Assembly (NCBI GenBank): GCA_910586245.1
Contig: CAJUFY010000005.1
Coordinates: 75,381-139,380 of the forward strand
DNA: 64,000 nt
Source: an uncultured Christensenella sp.
GTDB taxonomy: Bacteria; Bacillota; Clostridia; Christensenellales; Borkfalkiaceae
Direction: 5' to 3'
The notes under the pieces are model-generated. The model saw only the letters and a list, made by a program, of their open reading frames with translations. It did no database searches and had not been told where the DNA came from. Shown piece after piece: positions 26,383-34,036 of this stretch. Position numbers and translations under genes: made by a program. Every line of letters starts with the position of its first letter. Position 1 is the stretch's first letter.

Positions 26383-26934
26383 ATGAAGCGTCCTTCGAAA
26401 TCGTTCGAAATCGCGCTCTCGGCGATCGCCTGCGCGTTTGCGACCGCGGCGCTCGTTCTCGGCACGTACGTCGACGTACTGCTTGCGGCGGGTTATCTTC
26501 TGGCGGTGTTTGCGCTCATGGTGCCGCTCTCCAAAGAATTTTGGTGGGGGAACGCGCTGGCGTATTTGGGCGCGTGCCTGTTGGCGTTCGTATTCAATAT
26601 CGGCGGAATTTTCAAGCTCGTGCCCTTCATCATGTTTCTGGGGCTGCATCCGCTCGTTAATTTTCTGCAAAAAAAGTTCGTACGCAAAAAGATCTTGCAC
26701 GGACTTGTTTTTTTAGGCAAAGCGCTCTGGTTCGACGGCATGCTGCTGTTCGTGTGGTTCGTGCTTGCCGTGCCCGTGTTCGGGATCGACGGGCTCTCGT
26801 TTTATCCAGTGCTCGAACGTTACTTATATTATTTCGTATTCATCGGCGGCACGTTGGCGTTCGCCGCGTACGATTATTTGATTTTCCTCTGTCAGCGTTC
26901 GGTGAATCTGATCGTTAAGAGGATCGGGAGGTAG
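26383..26934 (+). CDS. Polytopic membrane protein, function unknown
   Basis: A 183-residue hydrophobic protein with about five predicted transmembrane helices (near residues 8-28, 30-48, 58-80, 106-134 and 145-167). It starts one base after the J-domain-like gene stop with no clear Shine-Dalgarno sequence, so its translation is probably coupled. It is the third member of the DUF5685/J-domain triad. No catalytic motif is visible. Confidence 0.7.
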   Translation: MKRPSKSFEIALSAIACAFATAALVLGTYVDVLLAAGYLLAVFALMVPLSKEFWWGNALAYLGACLLAFVFNIGGIFKLVPFIMFLGLHPLVNFLQKKFVRKKILHGLVFLGKALWFDGMLLFVWFVLAVPVFGIDGLSFYPVLERYLYYFVFIGGTLAFAAYDYLIFLCQRSVNLIVKRIGR

Positions 26935-26938
26935 GAAT

Positions 26939-28639
26939 ATGGAAAAGAACGAATGCTGTACCGTCGTTGCTTCCGCCCTCGGCACCAACGGGGAAGGGAT
27001 CGTCAAACTCGGCGACGTAACCGTTTTCGTGCCATATCTGCTTCCCGGGGAAAAGGCGCGCGTCAAAATCTTAAAGCGGAAGGGAAGCGTCGCGTACGGC
27101 AAAATTGAAGAAATTCTTACGCCTGCGGAGGAACGCCTGCGCCCGCAATGCGGCGTGTTTTACCGTTGCGGCGGCTGCCAGTTGCAGCATATGCGTTATC
27201 GCGGTCAACTCAAATTCAAGAGCAATCTCGTGCGGGACGCGCTCAAAAAAATCGGAAATCTCGATTTCCCCGTCGGAGCATGCGAGCGCAGCGAAAAGGA
27301 GTACGGTTACCGCAACAAGCTTCAACTTCCAATCGCGCGTCAGAACGGCGAGAACGTCGTCGGCTTCTTTGCCGAACGTTCGCACCGCGTTGTGCCGACG
27401 GACGAATGCCCGATTCATCCGGAGTGGTCGCAGAAGCTGATCGCCGCCGTCGGAAATTTTATGGAAAAGTGCGGGCTGGACGGCTACGACGAACAAACGG
27501 GGGAAGGTCAACTGCGCCATATCGTGGTGCGCGAACTCAGGGGAAAGTTTATCGTAACGCTGGTCGTGACCGTTCCCGAAATCAAGGGGATCGATTATTT
27601 TCTGTTTTTGCTGGACGCGATTTTCCCCGAATACAGTTTCTATCTGAATTTTAACGACAGGAAAACGAACGTCATCTTCGGCGAAAAGTTTACGCTGCTC
27701 AAAGGCAAGGGCGTGTACGAATGCACGGACGGAGGAATTACTTACGAAGCGGGCGCGCAGACGTTCGTGCAGGTAAACGCTTCCGTGCGCGGAAAGTTGT
27801 ACGAACGGGTGGTTTCTCTCGTGAACGCGGGCGAAACGGTGATCGATTGCTATGCGGGCGGGGGCTTGCTGACCGCCATGCTCGCCAAAAAATGCGGCAG
27901 GGCGTACGGCATCGAGATCGTGCCCGAAGCAAGCGCGTGCTCCGAACGCGTGCGCGAAAAAAACGGCTTGCAGGAGAAGATGTTCAATCTTTGCGGCAAG
28001 GTCGAAGAAGAGCTTGCGGGCGTTCTGCAAAAAGAGCCCGACGCCGTTCTGGTGCTCGATCCTCCGCGTGCTGGCGTGGAGCGCAGCGTGCTCCGCGAAA
28101 TTTTAAAGCAGGGCGTCAGGAAAGTGATCATGGTATCCTGCGATCCCGCAACGCTTGCGCGGGACGTCGGAATTTTAACGGGCGGTTTGAAAGAGACGGA
28201 AACGGGCGGGCTGGAAAAGTCGGATTCCGCTGACGGCGCATATTCTCTCGCGCTTGTCGAGCCGTTCGATATGTTCCCGCAAACGCGTCACGTGGAGACG
28301 TTAGTCGTTCTTTCCAAAAAAATTCCCGACAGTCATATCAACATCGACGTAGAATTTGGGGAGAATGAGGGACAGTTTTCGTTAAAGAAAATCAAAGAAC
28401 GCGTAGAAGAGCGCAAGCCGAAAGATAAAGTAACTTACAAGAAGATACAAAATTATATTGAAGAGAATTACGGCTTCAAAGTCCACACGGCATATATCGC
28501 CGAAGTCAAACGTGATTTAGGTTTACCGATGTACGATGCCCCGAACGCCGTCGAAGAATTAAAACGTCCCCGCGCGCATCCCACACCGCGAATGGTGGAA
28601 GCTATAAAAGAAACACTAAAACATTTTGAGATTATATAA
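26939..28639 (+). CDS. rlmD: 23S rRNA (uracil-C5)-methyltransferase RlmD with element-encoded C-terminus
   Basis: Residues 1 to about 454 form a complete RlmD/RumA: TRAM domain (1-65), Fe-S cysteines Cys71, Cys77 and Cys80 plus Cys in DECPIHPEW, SAM motif VIDCYAGGGLLTAMLA and nucleophile motif VSCDPATLARD. It ends with DMFPQTRHVET, where RlmD proteins normally stop within about ten residues. Instead the frame continues for about 112 residues of AT-richer sequence (VTYKKIQNYIEENYGFKV.. YIAEVKRDLGL). The composition change lies at the GAGACG of the element junction (28295-28300). I infer that the tail belongs to the integrated element and that the native tail (LVSLYRK) now lies at 43240-43260. 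Confidence 0.93.
   Translation: MEKNECCTVVASALGTNGEGIVKLGDVTVFVPYLLPGEKARVKILKRKGSVAYGKIEEILTPAEERLRPQCGVFYRCGGCQLQHMRYRGQLKFKSNLVRDALKKIGNLDFPVGACERSEKEYGYRNKLQLPIARQNGENVVGFFAERSHRVVPTDECPIHPEWSQKLIAAVGNFMEKCGLDGYDEQTGEGQLRHIVVRELRGKFIVTLVVTVPEIKGIDYFLFLLDAIFPEYSFYLNFNDRKTNVIFGEKFTLLKGKGVYECTDGGITYEAGAQTFVQVNASVRGKLYERVVSLVNAGETVIDCYAGGGLLTAMLAKKCGRAYGIEIVPEASACSERVREKNGLQEKMFNLCGKVEEELAGVLQKEPDAVLVLDPPRAGVERSVLREILKQGVRKVIMVSCDPATLARDVGILTGGLKETETGGLEKSDSADGAYSLALVEPFDMFPQTRHVETLVVLSKKIPDSHINIDVEFGENEGQFSLKKIKERVEERKPKDKVTYKKIQNYIEENYGFKVHTAYIAEVKRDLGLPMYDAPNAVEELKRPRAHPTPRMVEAIKETLKHFEII
28295..28300. other. Left attachment site core (attL), inside rlmD
   Basis: GAGACG encodes Glu-Thr of RlmD residues 453-454, in the context GTGGAGACGTTA. 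The same six bases in the same frame occur at 43234-43239 inside the recombinase gene. Host-like composition lies to the left, AT-richer sequence to the right. Exact crossover within the core is unknown. Confidence 0.7.
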
Positions 28640-28644
28640 AACGT

Positions 28645-28679
28645 AACGGCTTTACGATAACAAGTAGAGCCGTTTTTTG
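28645..28679 (+). terminator. Terminator after the RlmD tail
   Basis: AACGGCT / AGCCGTT stem with a 16-nt loop followed by TTTTTG. It belongs to the element and ends rlmD transcription before the element's own promoter. Confidence 0.75.
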
Positions 28680-28691
28680 TTTAGGAAGTGT

Positions 28692-28708
28692 TCTCCAAAT
28701 TTTGGAGA
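28692..28708. promoter_or_regulatory. Palindromic operator upstream of the element promoter
   Basis: TCTCCAAATTTTGGAGA, a perfect 8+1+8 inverted repeat ending 5 bp before the -35 box. A likely binding site for the HTH protein encoded just downstream or for another element regulator. Confidence 0.6.
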
Positions 28709-28713
28709 TTATC

Positions 28714-28742
28714 TTGCGTTTTGCCTTTGGGTGTGCTATAAT
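28714..28742 (+). promoter_or_regulatory. Promoter of the HTH-hsd operon
   Basis: TTGCGT (28714-28719), 17-bp spacer, TATAAT (28737-28742). Confidence 0.8.
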
Positions 28743-28775
28743 AAGAATATCTAATAAAGGGTAGGAGATTTCGAT

Positions 28776-28988
28776 ATGGCGGCGAGCTATAAAAAGTTGT
28801 GGAAACTACTGATTGATAAAGATATGAGAAAGGAAGATTTGCGTGTTGCGGCGGGAATCACCACTACCGCTATGGCGAAGCTCGGCAGAAACGAGGACGT
28901 TAAAACTTCGGTATTAATTAAAATTTGCAATGTGTTACAATGCGATATTTCCGATATTATGGAAGTTATAATAGAAAAAAAAGACTGA
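28776..28988 (+). CDS. Small Cro/C1-type HTH regulator
   Basis: A 70-residue helix-turn-helix protein with an XRE/YozG-like fold (YKKLWKLLIDKDMRKEDLRVAAGITTTAMAKLG.. NVLQCDISDIMEV). It is the first gene after the element promoter and lies 18 bp before hsdM, so it probably sets the expression of the restriction operon, as C-proteins and XRE repressors do. The ribosome binding site is GTAGGAG. The protein is composed almost only of the DNA-binding domain. Confidence 0.82.
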   Translation: MAASYKKLWKLLIDKDMRKEDLRVAAGITTTAMAKLGRNEDVKTSVLIKICNVLQCDISDIMEVIIEKKD

Positions 28989-29006
28989 ACGGTTTAGGAG
29001 AAACTT

Positions 29007-30773
29007 ATGACAGCCGATTTGAGAGAAAAACAAACGACGATAAACGTGCAAGAAAAGGCAAACCTTATTTGGGCGATTGCCGATAAACTCGTGGGTGTGT
29101 ATAAGCCGCACGAGTACGGAAAAGTCATTCTTCCTATGTGCGTGATAAAACGCTTTTCGGATTCTTTACAAGATACGCGGCAAGCGGTATGGGATAAAAA
29201 CGACGAACTCAACGCAAAGGGAATACAAGTCAAAGACGGATTTTTGAAACGCGCGTCAAAAAGGTTGTTTTACAATACAAGCAGATTTACGCTCGAAAAA
29301 TTAAAGTCCGATCCCGATAATATAGCGGACAACTTCCGCGCGTACTTGCAAGGATTTTCGGATAATGTGATAGACATTATCCAAAAGTTCGAGTTTGACG
29401 TGCAAGTAAAGAAAATGGAAGAAAACGACATTTTATATTCGGTAATAACCGAATTTTGCACGGCGAAAGCCAACTTGCATCCCGATATCGTTACAAGCGC
29501 AGATATGGGCTATATTTTCGAGGAGCTTGTGCGCAAGTTCTCAGAGAGCTATGACGAGCAAGCCGGAGCGCACTTTACCGCCCGCGATATTATTTATTTG
29601 ATGACCGATCTTTTGGTGGGCGAAGATGCGGACAAAATGAATCGTGAAGGTATTTCCACCACCATATACGATATGGCAATGGGAACGAGCCAAATGCTCG
29701 GCTGTATGACCGAGCGGCTAACAGCGATAGATCCCGATGCAAGCATTAAATGCTTCGGGCAGGAGTTGAACGAAGAAACCTACGCCATAGCAAAAGCGGA
29801 TATGCTGATTAAAGGCGGCGACGCCGACAATATGAAGCACGGCAACACGCTTTCGCACGACGCGTTCGAGGGGTATCAGTTTGATTATATTATTTCCAAC
29901 CCGCCGTTTGGAATCGAGTGGAAGAAAGAGCAATCGTATGTAGAAGCCGAATACAAAAAGGGCGATGTGGGAAGATTCGGCGTGGGCTTGCCGCCCGTTT
30001 CCGACGGACAGCAACTGTTTATGCTCAACGGCATTGCAAAGTTAAAAGACACGGGCAGAATGGCAATCATTCAAAACGGCTCGCCGCTCTTTTCAGGCGA
30101 CGCGGGAAGCGGACAAAGCAATATTCGCGGCTATCTTTTAGAAAATGATTGGTTGGAAGCGATAATACAACTGCCCAACGATATGTTTTACAATACGGGC
30201 ATAGCAACGTATATTTGGGTGGTAAGCAAGAGCAAGCCCGAAAAACACCCGAATATCGTAAAACTAATCGACGCAAGCAAGTGCTTTGAAAAACGTCGTA
30301 AATCACTCGGCAATAAGCGCAATGAGTTCACAAAAGAATGTATCGACTTGATTGTAAAAGCCTATTTATCGGCAGAAGAAGGCGTCTTTGAGAATAATGG
30401 CAAGACTGTGGAACGCAAAGACTTTGACAGGTTTACGTTTAAGTACAGCAAGGTAACAGTGGAACGCCCGTTATGCGACGAGAACGGTGCGCCCGTTTTG
30501 AAAAAAGGCAAACCGCAACCCGATGCAAGCAAGCGCGACACCGAAATTATTCCTTGGGGGATAGATTTTGCGGAGTATATGCAAAGGAACGTTTTGCCGT
30601 GTGCGCCCGATGCTTACATAGACGAAAAGAAAACGAAAATCGGCTACGAAATTCCGTTTACCCGCCATTTTTATAAATATGTCCCGCCGCGCAAATCTGA
30701 CGATATTTTTGCGCGCTTGGTGGAAATGAACAAGGAAGAAGAAAAACTAATGAAGGAGTTGTTCGGAGAATGA
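29007..30773 (+). CDS. hsdM: Type I restriction-modification methyltransferase subunit HsdM
   Basis: The 588-residue protein contains the HsdM helical N-terminal region (NLIWAIADKLVGVYKPHEYGKVILPM) and the N6-adenine methyltransferase domain with the SAM motif written DMAMGTSQML, an FGQE segment, and the catalytic NPPF at 298-301. The DM..GTSQM variant is the usual form of one HsdM subfamily, although Ala-Met replaces the more common Thr-Cys. HsdM and HsdS form the modification enzyme that methylates adenines in a bipartite site. Its stop overlaps the start of the following DUF2971 gene (ATGA). Confidence 0.93.
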   Translation: MTADLREKQTTINVQEKANLIWAIADKLVGVYKPHEYGKVILPMCVIKRFSDSLQDTRQAVWDKNDELNAKGIQVKDGFLKRASKRLFYNTSRFTLEKLKSDPDNIADNFRAYLQGFSDNVIDIIQKFEFDVQVKKMEENDILYSVITEFCTAKANLHPDIVTSADMGYIFEELVRKFSESYDEQAGAHFTARDIIYLMTDLLVGEDADKMNREGISTTIYDMAMGTSQMLGCMTERLTAIDPDASIKCFGQELNEETYAIAKADMLIKGGDADNMKHGNTLSHDAFEGYQFDYIISNPPFGIEWKKEQSYVEAEYKKGDVGRFGVGLPPVSDGQQLFMLNGIAKLKDTGRMAIIQNGSPLFSGDAGSGQSNIRGYLLENDWLEAIIQLPNDMFYNTGIATYIWVVSKSKPEKHPNIVKLIDASKCFEKRRKSLGNKRNEFTKECIDLIVKAYLSAEEGVFENNGKTVERKDFDRFTFKYSKVTVERPLCDENGAPVLKKGKPQPDASKRDTEIIPWGIDFAEYMQRNVLPCAPDAYIDEKKTKIGYEIPFTRHFYKYVPPRKSDDIFARLVEMNKEEEKLMKELFGE

Positions 30774-31615
30774 GCGAAAAAGCAGGCTTTTATATTGATG
30801 AAAATGATTTAGTATATCACTATACTTCTGTTGATGGTCTTTTAGGCATTATTAAATCTAAAAGTTTGTGGTTTACTGAATGCTCTGTTTTGAATGATGA
30901 AAGTGAAGGAATACATATTGTTGAAAAAGCAAAAGAAGTGCTTATGGAACAACCGTACGAGAAAGAATATGTTTCTTTTGTGTTAGATTCTCTAAAGGAT
31001 AGACCAACGAGCAAATGTTTTATTTGTAGTTTTTCAAGGGATAACGATAGCTTGCCGTTATGGCAAAATTACACAAAAAGTAATGATAAAGCAGGATATA
31101 ATTTAGCGTTTAAGATAGCAGAGTTAAGAAATGCGCTTTATAAATATTTTACGATATTTGATCCAAGAGTTAGTATTTGGGGAGTAGTATACAATGAAGA
31201 TATACAAAAAGAAATTCTTAAAACTACCTTTGATAAGTATTACGAAAAATGGAAAAATACGAAAGAAGTGATTTTTCTTAAAATGTTCTTATTATCTGAG
31301 CTGCGTATTTTTAGATTTCAATTTAAGCATCTTGCTTTCAAGCCGGAAAATGAAGTAAGATGTACAATAGAGTTTTCTGAAAATGAGTATGAGACTTTAC
31401 TTATTGGGGAACAGAATTTTATAAAATTTCGTAACGCAGGTGGTTTATGTGCTCCTTATCTCGAAATCCCCATTGAAGTTGAAAAAGCAATGAAAGAAAT
31501 TACGCTTTCTCCAATGATAAAAGATTCAAGCGCAATTGAAGCTGTAAAAATGCTGTGTAACAAATATGGATTAAATTGTAAGATTAACACTTCACATATT
31601 CCATTAAGATTTTAG
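30770..31615 (+). CDS. DUF2971 protein between hsdM and hsdS
   Basis: A 281-residue DUF2971 protein. The N-terminal LVYHYTSVDGLLGIIKSKSLW.. LNDESEG and the central CFICSFSRDNDSLPLWQNYTKSNDKAGY are the family's conserved blocks; the C-terminus has PENEVRCTIEFS. Biochemical function is unknown to me; the YHYTS..L..II start is reminiscent of ADP-ribosyltransferase-like folds such as DarT, but this is a loose resemblance. It is translationally coupled to hsdM and 9 bp from hsdS, so it is an integral operon gene. Its base composition is much more AT-rich than hsdM, suggesting separate acquisition. Confidence 0.82.
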   Translation: MSEKAGFYIDENDLVYHYTSVDGLLGIIKSKSLWFTECSVLNDESEGIHIVEKAKEVLMEQPYEKEYVSFVLDSLKDRPTSKCFICSFSRDNDSLPLWQNYTKSNDKAGYNLAFKIAELRNALYKYFTIFDPRVSIWGVVYNEDIQKEILKTTFDKYYEKWKNTKEVIFLKMFLLSELRIFRFQFKHLAFKPENEVRCTIEFSENEYETLLIGEQNFIKFRNAGGLCAPYLEIPIEVEKAMKEITLSPMIKDSSAIEAVKMLCNKYGLNCKINTSHIPLRF

Positions 31616-31624
31616 GATAGATAA

Positions 31625-32908
31625 ATGAAACAGATGAAAGACAGCGGAATTGAATGGATAGGCGAAATCCCCGAAGATTGGGAGCTTATTAAAATAGGCT
31701 CGATTTTCAGATGCCGTAATGAAAAAGTAAACGATACAGATTACCCACCGCTTTCCGTAACGCGAAACGGAATTGTGCCGCAAATGGAAAACGTTGCCAA
31801 AACCGATGCGAACGACAACCGTAAAATGGTTAAATTTAATGATTTTGTAATAAATTCGCGTTCGGATAGAAAACAATCCTGTGGAGTTTCCGATTTAGAC
31901 GGCTCGGTATCTTTAATCAATACGGTTTTATATACTGAAAATACAGATGTAATTCTACCCGAATATACAAATCTTTTGTTGAAAAATTACGGCTTTGCCG
32001 AAGAATTCTATCGTTGGGGACACGGCATTGTCGCCGACTTGTGGACTACTCGTTGGCAAGAAATGAAAAGCATAGTTTTACCTTTACCGAATACGCAACA
32101 ACAAGAGGAAATTGTAAGGTTTGTACAAAAGAAAGTATGCGGAATTGATAATCTTATAGCTCACGAACAAGCGACGATTGATGAATTAAAAGCCTATAAG
32201 CAATCTGTAATAACCGAAGCGGTTACAAAAGGGCTTGATAAATCTGTGTCTATGGAAGACAGCGGCGTGGAATGGATAGGCAAAATTCCCGAAAGTTGGA
32301 GTATTAGTAAAATAAAAATGCTTGCAGATGAAACGCAAGAAAATGCGTTTATAGATGGCGATTGGATTGAAAGTCCGTACATTGAAGACACGGGAATCCG
32401 ATATTTAACGACCGGCAATATCGGCGACGGCGTTTTTAAGCGGCAAGGGAATGGGTTTATATCGAACGAAACATTTACAAAATTGCAATGCAAATATGCT
32501 TATCCGCAGGATTTGATTTTTTCAAGGTTGAATGAGGAATATGGACGTTCTTGTATTTTGCCGAATGATTATGATAGATACGTTATTGCTGTTGATAATG
32601 TGATATTACGAACAAACGAAGATAAGAAATATATTTGTTATGTTACGCAATGTTCTAATTATCATAAGGCAGTATTTTTCTATGCAAGAGGTACAGCAAT
32701 GAAAAGAATCAGCAGAACGAATCTAGGAAACGTAGCAATACCTTTACCATCGATAGCGGAACAACAACAAATTGCCGATTATCTTGACAAAAAATGTGCC
32801 GACATAGATAGCCTAATTTCTATCAAACAGCAAAAAATCGAAGAATTGAAAGAGTATAAAAAATCGTTTATTTACGAATACGTTACAGGCAAAAAGGAAG
32901 TGGCGTAA
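31625..32908 (+). CDS. hsdS: Type I restriction specificity subunit HsdS
   Basis: The 427-residue protein has two target-recognition domains, each introduced by a nearly identical element: MKDSGIEWIGEIPEDWE at the N-terminus and MEDSGVEWIGKIPESWS near residue 211. Each half ends with a coiled-coil dimerisation helix (IDNLIAHEQATIDELKAYKQSVI and IDSLISIKQQKIEELKEYKKSFI). It recognises the two halves of the bipartite target and would be intact. Its repeats allow homologous exchange of recognition domains. The following gene overlaps its stop by 1 bp (TAATG). Confidence 0.93.
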   Translation: MKQMKDSGIEWIGEIPEDWELIKIGSIFRCRNEKVNDTDYPPLSVTRNGIVPQMENVAKTDANDNRKMVKFNDFVINSRSDRKQSCGVSDLDGSVSLINTVLYTENTDVILPEYTNLLLKNYGFAEEFYRWGHGIVADLWTTRWQEMKSIVLPLPNTQQQEEIVRFVQKKVCGIDNLIAHEQATIDELKAYKQSVITEAVTKGLDKSVSMEDSGVEWIGKIPESWSISKIKMLADETQENAFIDGDWIESPYIEDTGIRYLTTGNIGDGVFKRQGNGFISNETFTKLQCKYAYPQDLIFSRLNEEYGRSCILPNDYDRYVIAVDNVILRTNEDKKYICYVTQCSNYHKAVFFYARGTAMKRISRTNLGNVAIPLPSIAEQQQIADYLDKKCADIDSLISIKQQKIEELKEYKKSFIYEYVTGKKEVA

Positions 32909-34032
32909 TGTCGGTAGATAAAAAATATAAAGAATACGAAGAAAAATTGTATTCCATAACGGATAGAACAATGTTGACTGCCGATAAAGTGAACGAGTTT
33001 TTTAGTGAGCTACTTACGGTGTTACCCAATAACGGAAAACTTTACAAATATAAAGTATTGGAAACATTTCATATTGACGAATTGGTTGTCGGTTATATAT
33101 GGTTTAGTTCTGCAAAAATGTTAAACGATAATAAGGATTGCGCCTTTAATGCGAATTATTTGCAACAAATCGAAGAAATGGTTAAATTCTTTTTGACAGA
33201 CGGCAACTATCGCAAAACGTTGGTCAAAGGTTTGTATATGGAATTGGCTACGAGGGATATAGATATTACCCCGCAAATTATTGAAGATTGTTTGTCGTGT
33301 GTATCTAAAAACGGCTCAAAATTCAGTCAGTTAAAATTTAATAAGTTTTGTAGAGAGTATCGTTTGACAAAAGAACAACGACAAAAGTTAATAAATACCA
33401 TAGCCTTATATTCGGACGAACGGCAAAATGAGGAAACAATTCGCAAAAGCGTCAGCAATCTTTGCGAACAAATGGAAAAAATACGTAGCGGAAATCAAAT
33501 CTGCTCTTTAACATCTTCTTACGATAAGGATAGCATGTGGGCGTATTACTGCGGTAATAGGGGTATATGTATTGAGTACGATTTTAACAAAATCAATTCC
33601 GTTGAATTAAAAAACGTATTTATAAATACACAAAAAGTTCGTTACGGACGAAAGAAAAAATTTCGCTATGTAGATATTATAAAGCTAACTTTGCAAGACA
33701 CTTTGGAATCAAAAATTGAAGCGGATAAATTGATATTTAATCAGCTTCTAACAAAAGACAAATCTTGGAGTACAGAAGAAGAATGGCGTGTTTTAATACA
33801 TAGCAGAGATAATGAAATCGGTCTAAAAATTCCCGCAAAAATTATTAGTGCAATTTACATAGACTTTTCCGTTTTACAAGAAGATAAAGCCAAACGCATT
33901 ATCAAATTAGCAAATAGAAACGGTTGGAAAATATTTGTTAGATATTTTAGCCGATTGGAAGCTGAATATCGTTATGATACTATTGAAAATATTAACGCTT
34001 ATAATGAAAAAATAGCGCAAATTCAGAGGTGA
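32908..34032 (+). CDS. Second DUF2971-like protein between hsdS and hsdR
   Basis: A 374-residue protein with DUF2971-type blocks: LYKYKVLETFHIDELVVGYIWFSSAKMLNDNKDCAF in place of the YHYTS..NDxxE block, and CSLTSSYDKDSMWAYYCGNRGICIEYDF in place of the second. It is longer than and only distantly similar to the first DUF2971 protein, so it is not a recent duplicate. It starts within the hsdS stop codon and is separated from hsdR by 4 bp. A restriction accessory or toxin-like effector role is conceivable, but the sequence alone does not show it. Confidence 0.72.
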   Translation: MSVDKKYKEYEEKLYSITDRTMLTADKVNEFFSELLTVLPNNGKLYKYKVLETFHIDELVVGYIWFSSAKMLNDNKDCAFNANYLQQIEEMVKFFLTDGNYRKTLVKGLYMELATRDIDITPQIIEDCLSCVSKNGSKFSQLKFNKFCREYRLTKEQRQKLINTIALYSDERQNEETIRKSVSNLCEQMEKIRSGNQICSLTSSYDKDSMWAYYCGNRGICIEYDFNKINSVELKNVFINTQKVRYGRKKKFRYVDIIKLTLQDTLESKIEADKLIFNQLLTKDKSWSTEEEWRVLIHSRDNEIGLKIPAKIISAIYIDFSVLQEDKAKRIIKLANRNGWKIFVRYFSRLEAEYRYDTIENINAYNEKIAQIQR

Positions 34033-34036
34033 CAAT

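Noticed and set aside
28300..28639. RlmD tail as an assembly chimera
   Set aside because: The frame, shared GAGACG core, recombinase at the far end and a native-looking RlmD tail there all fit integration; an assembly error would not preserve frame at both ends.
28646..28775. tRNA or integrase-type attachment site near the left end
   Set aside because: No tRNA gene is present; the composition change starts inside rlmD, before this gap.
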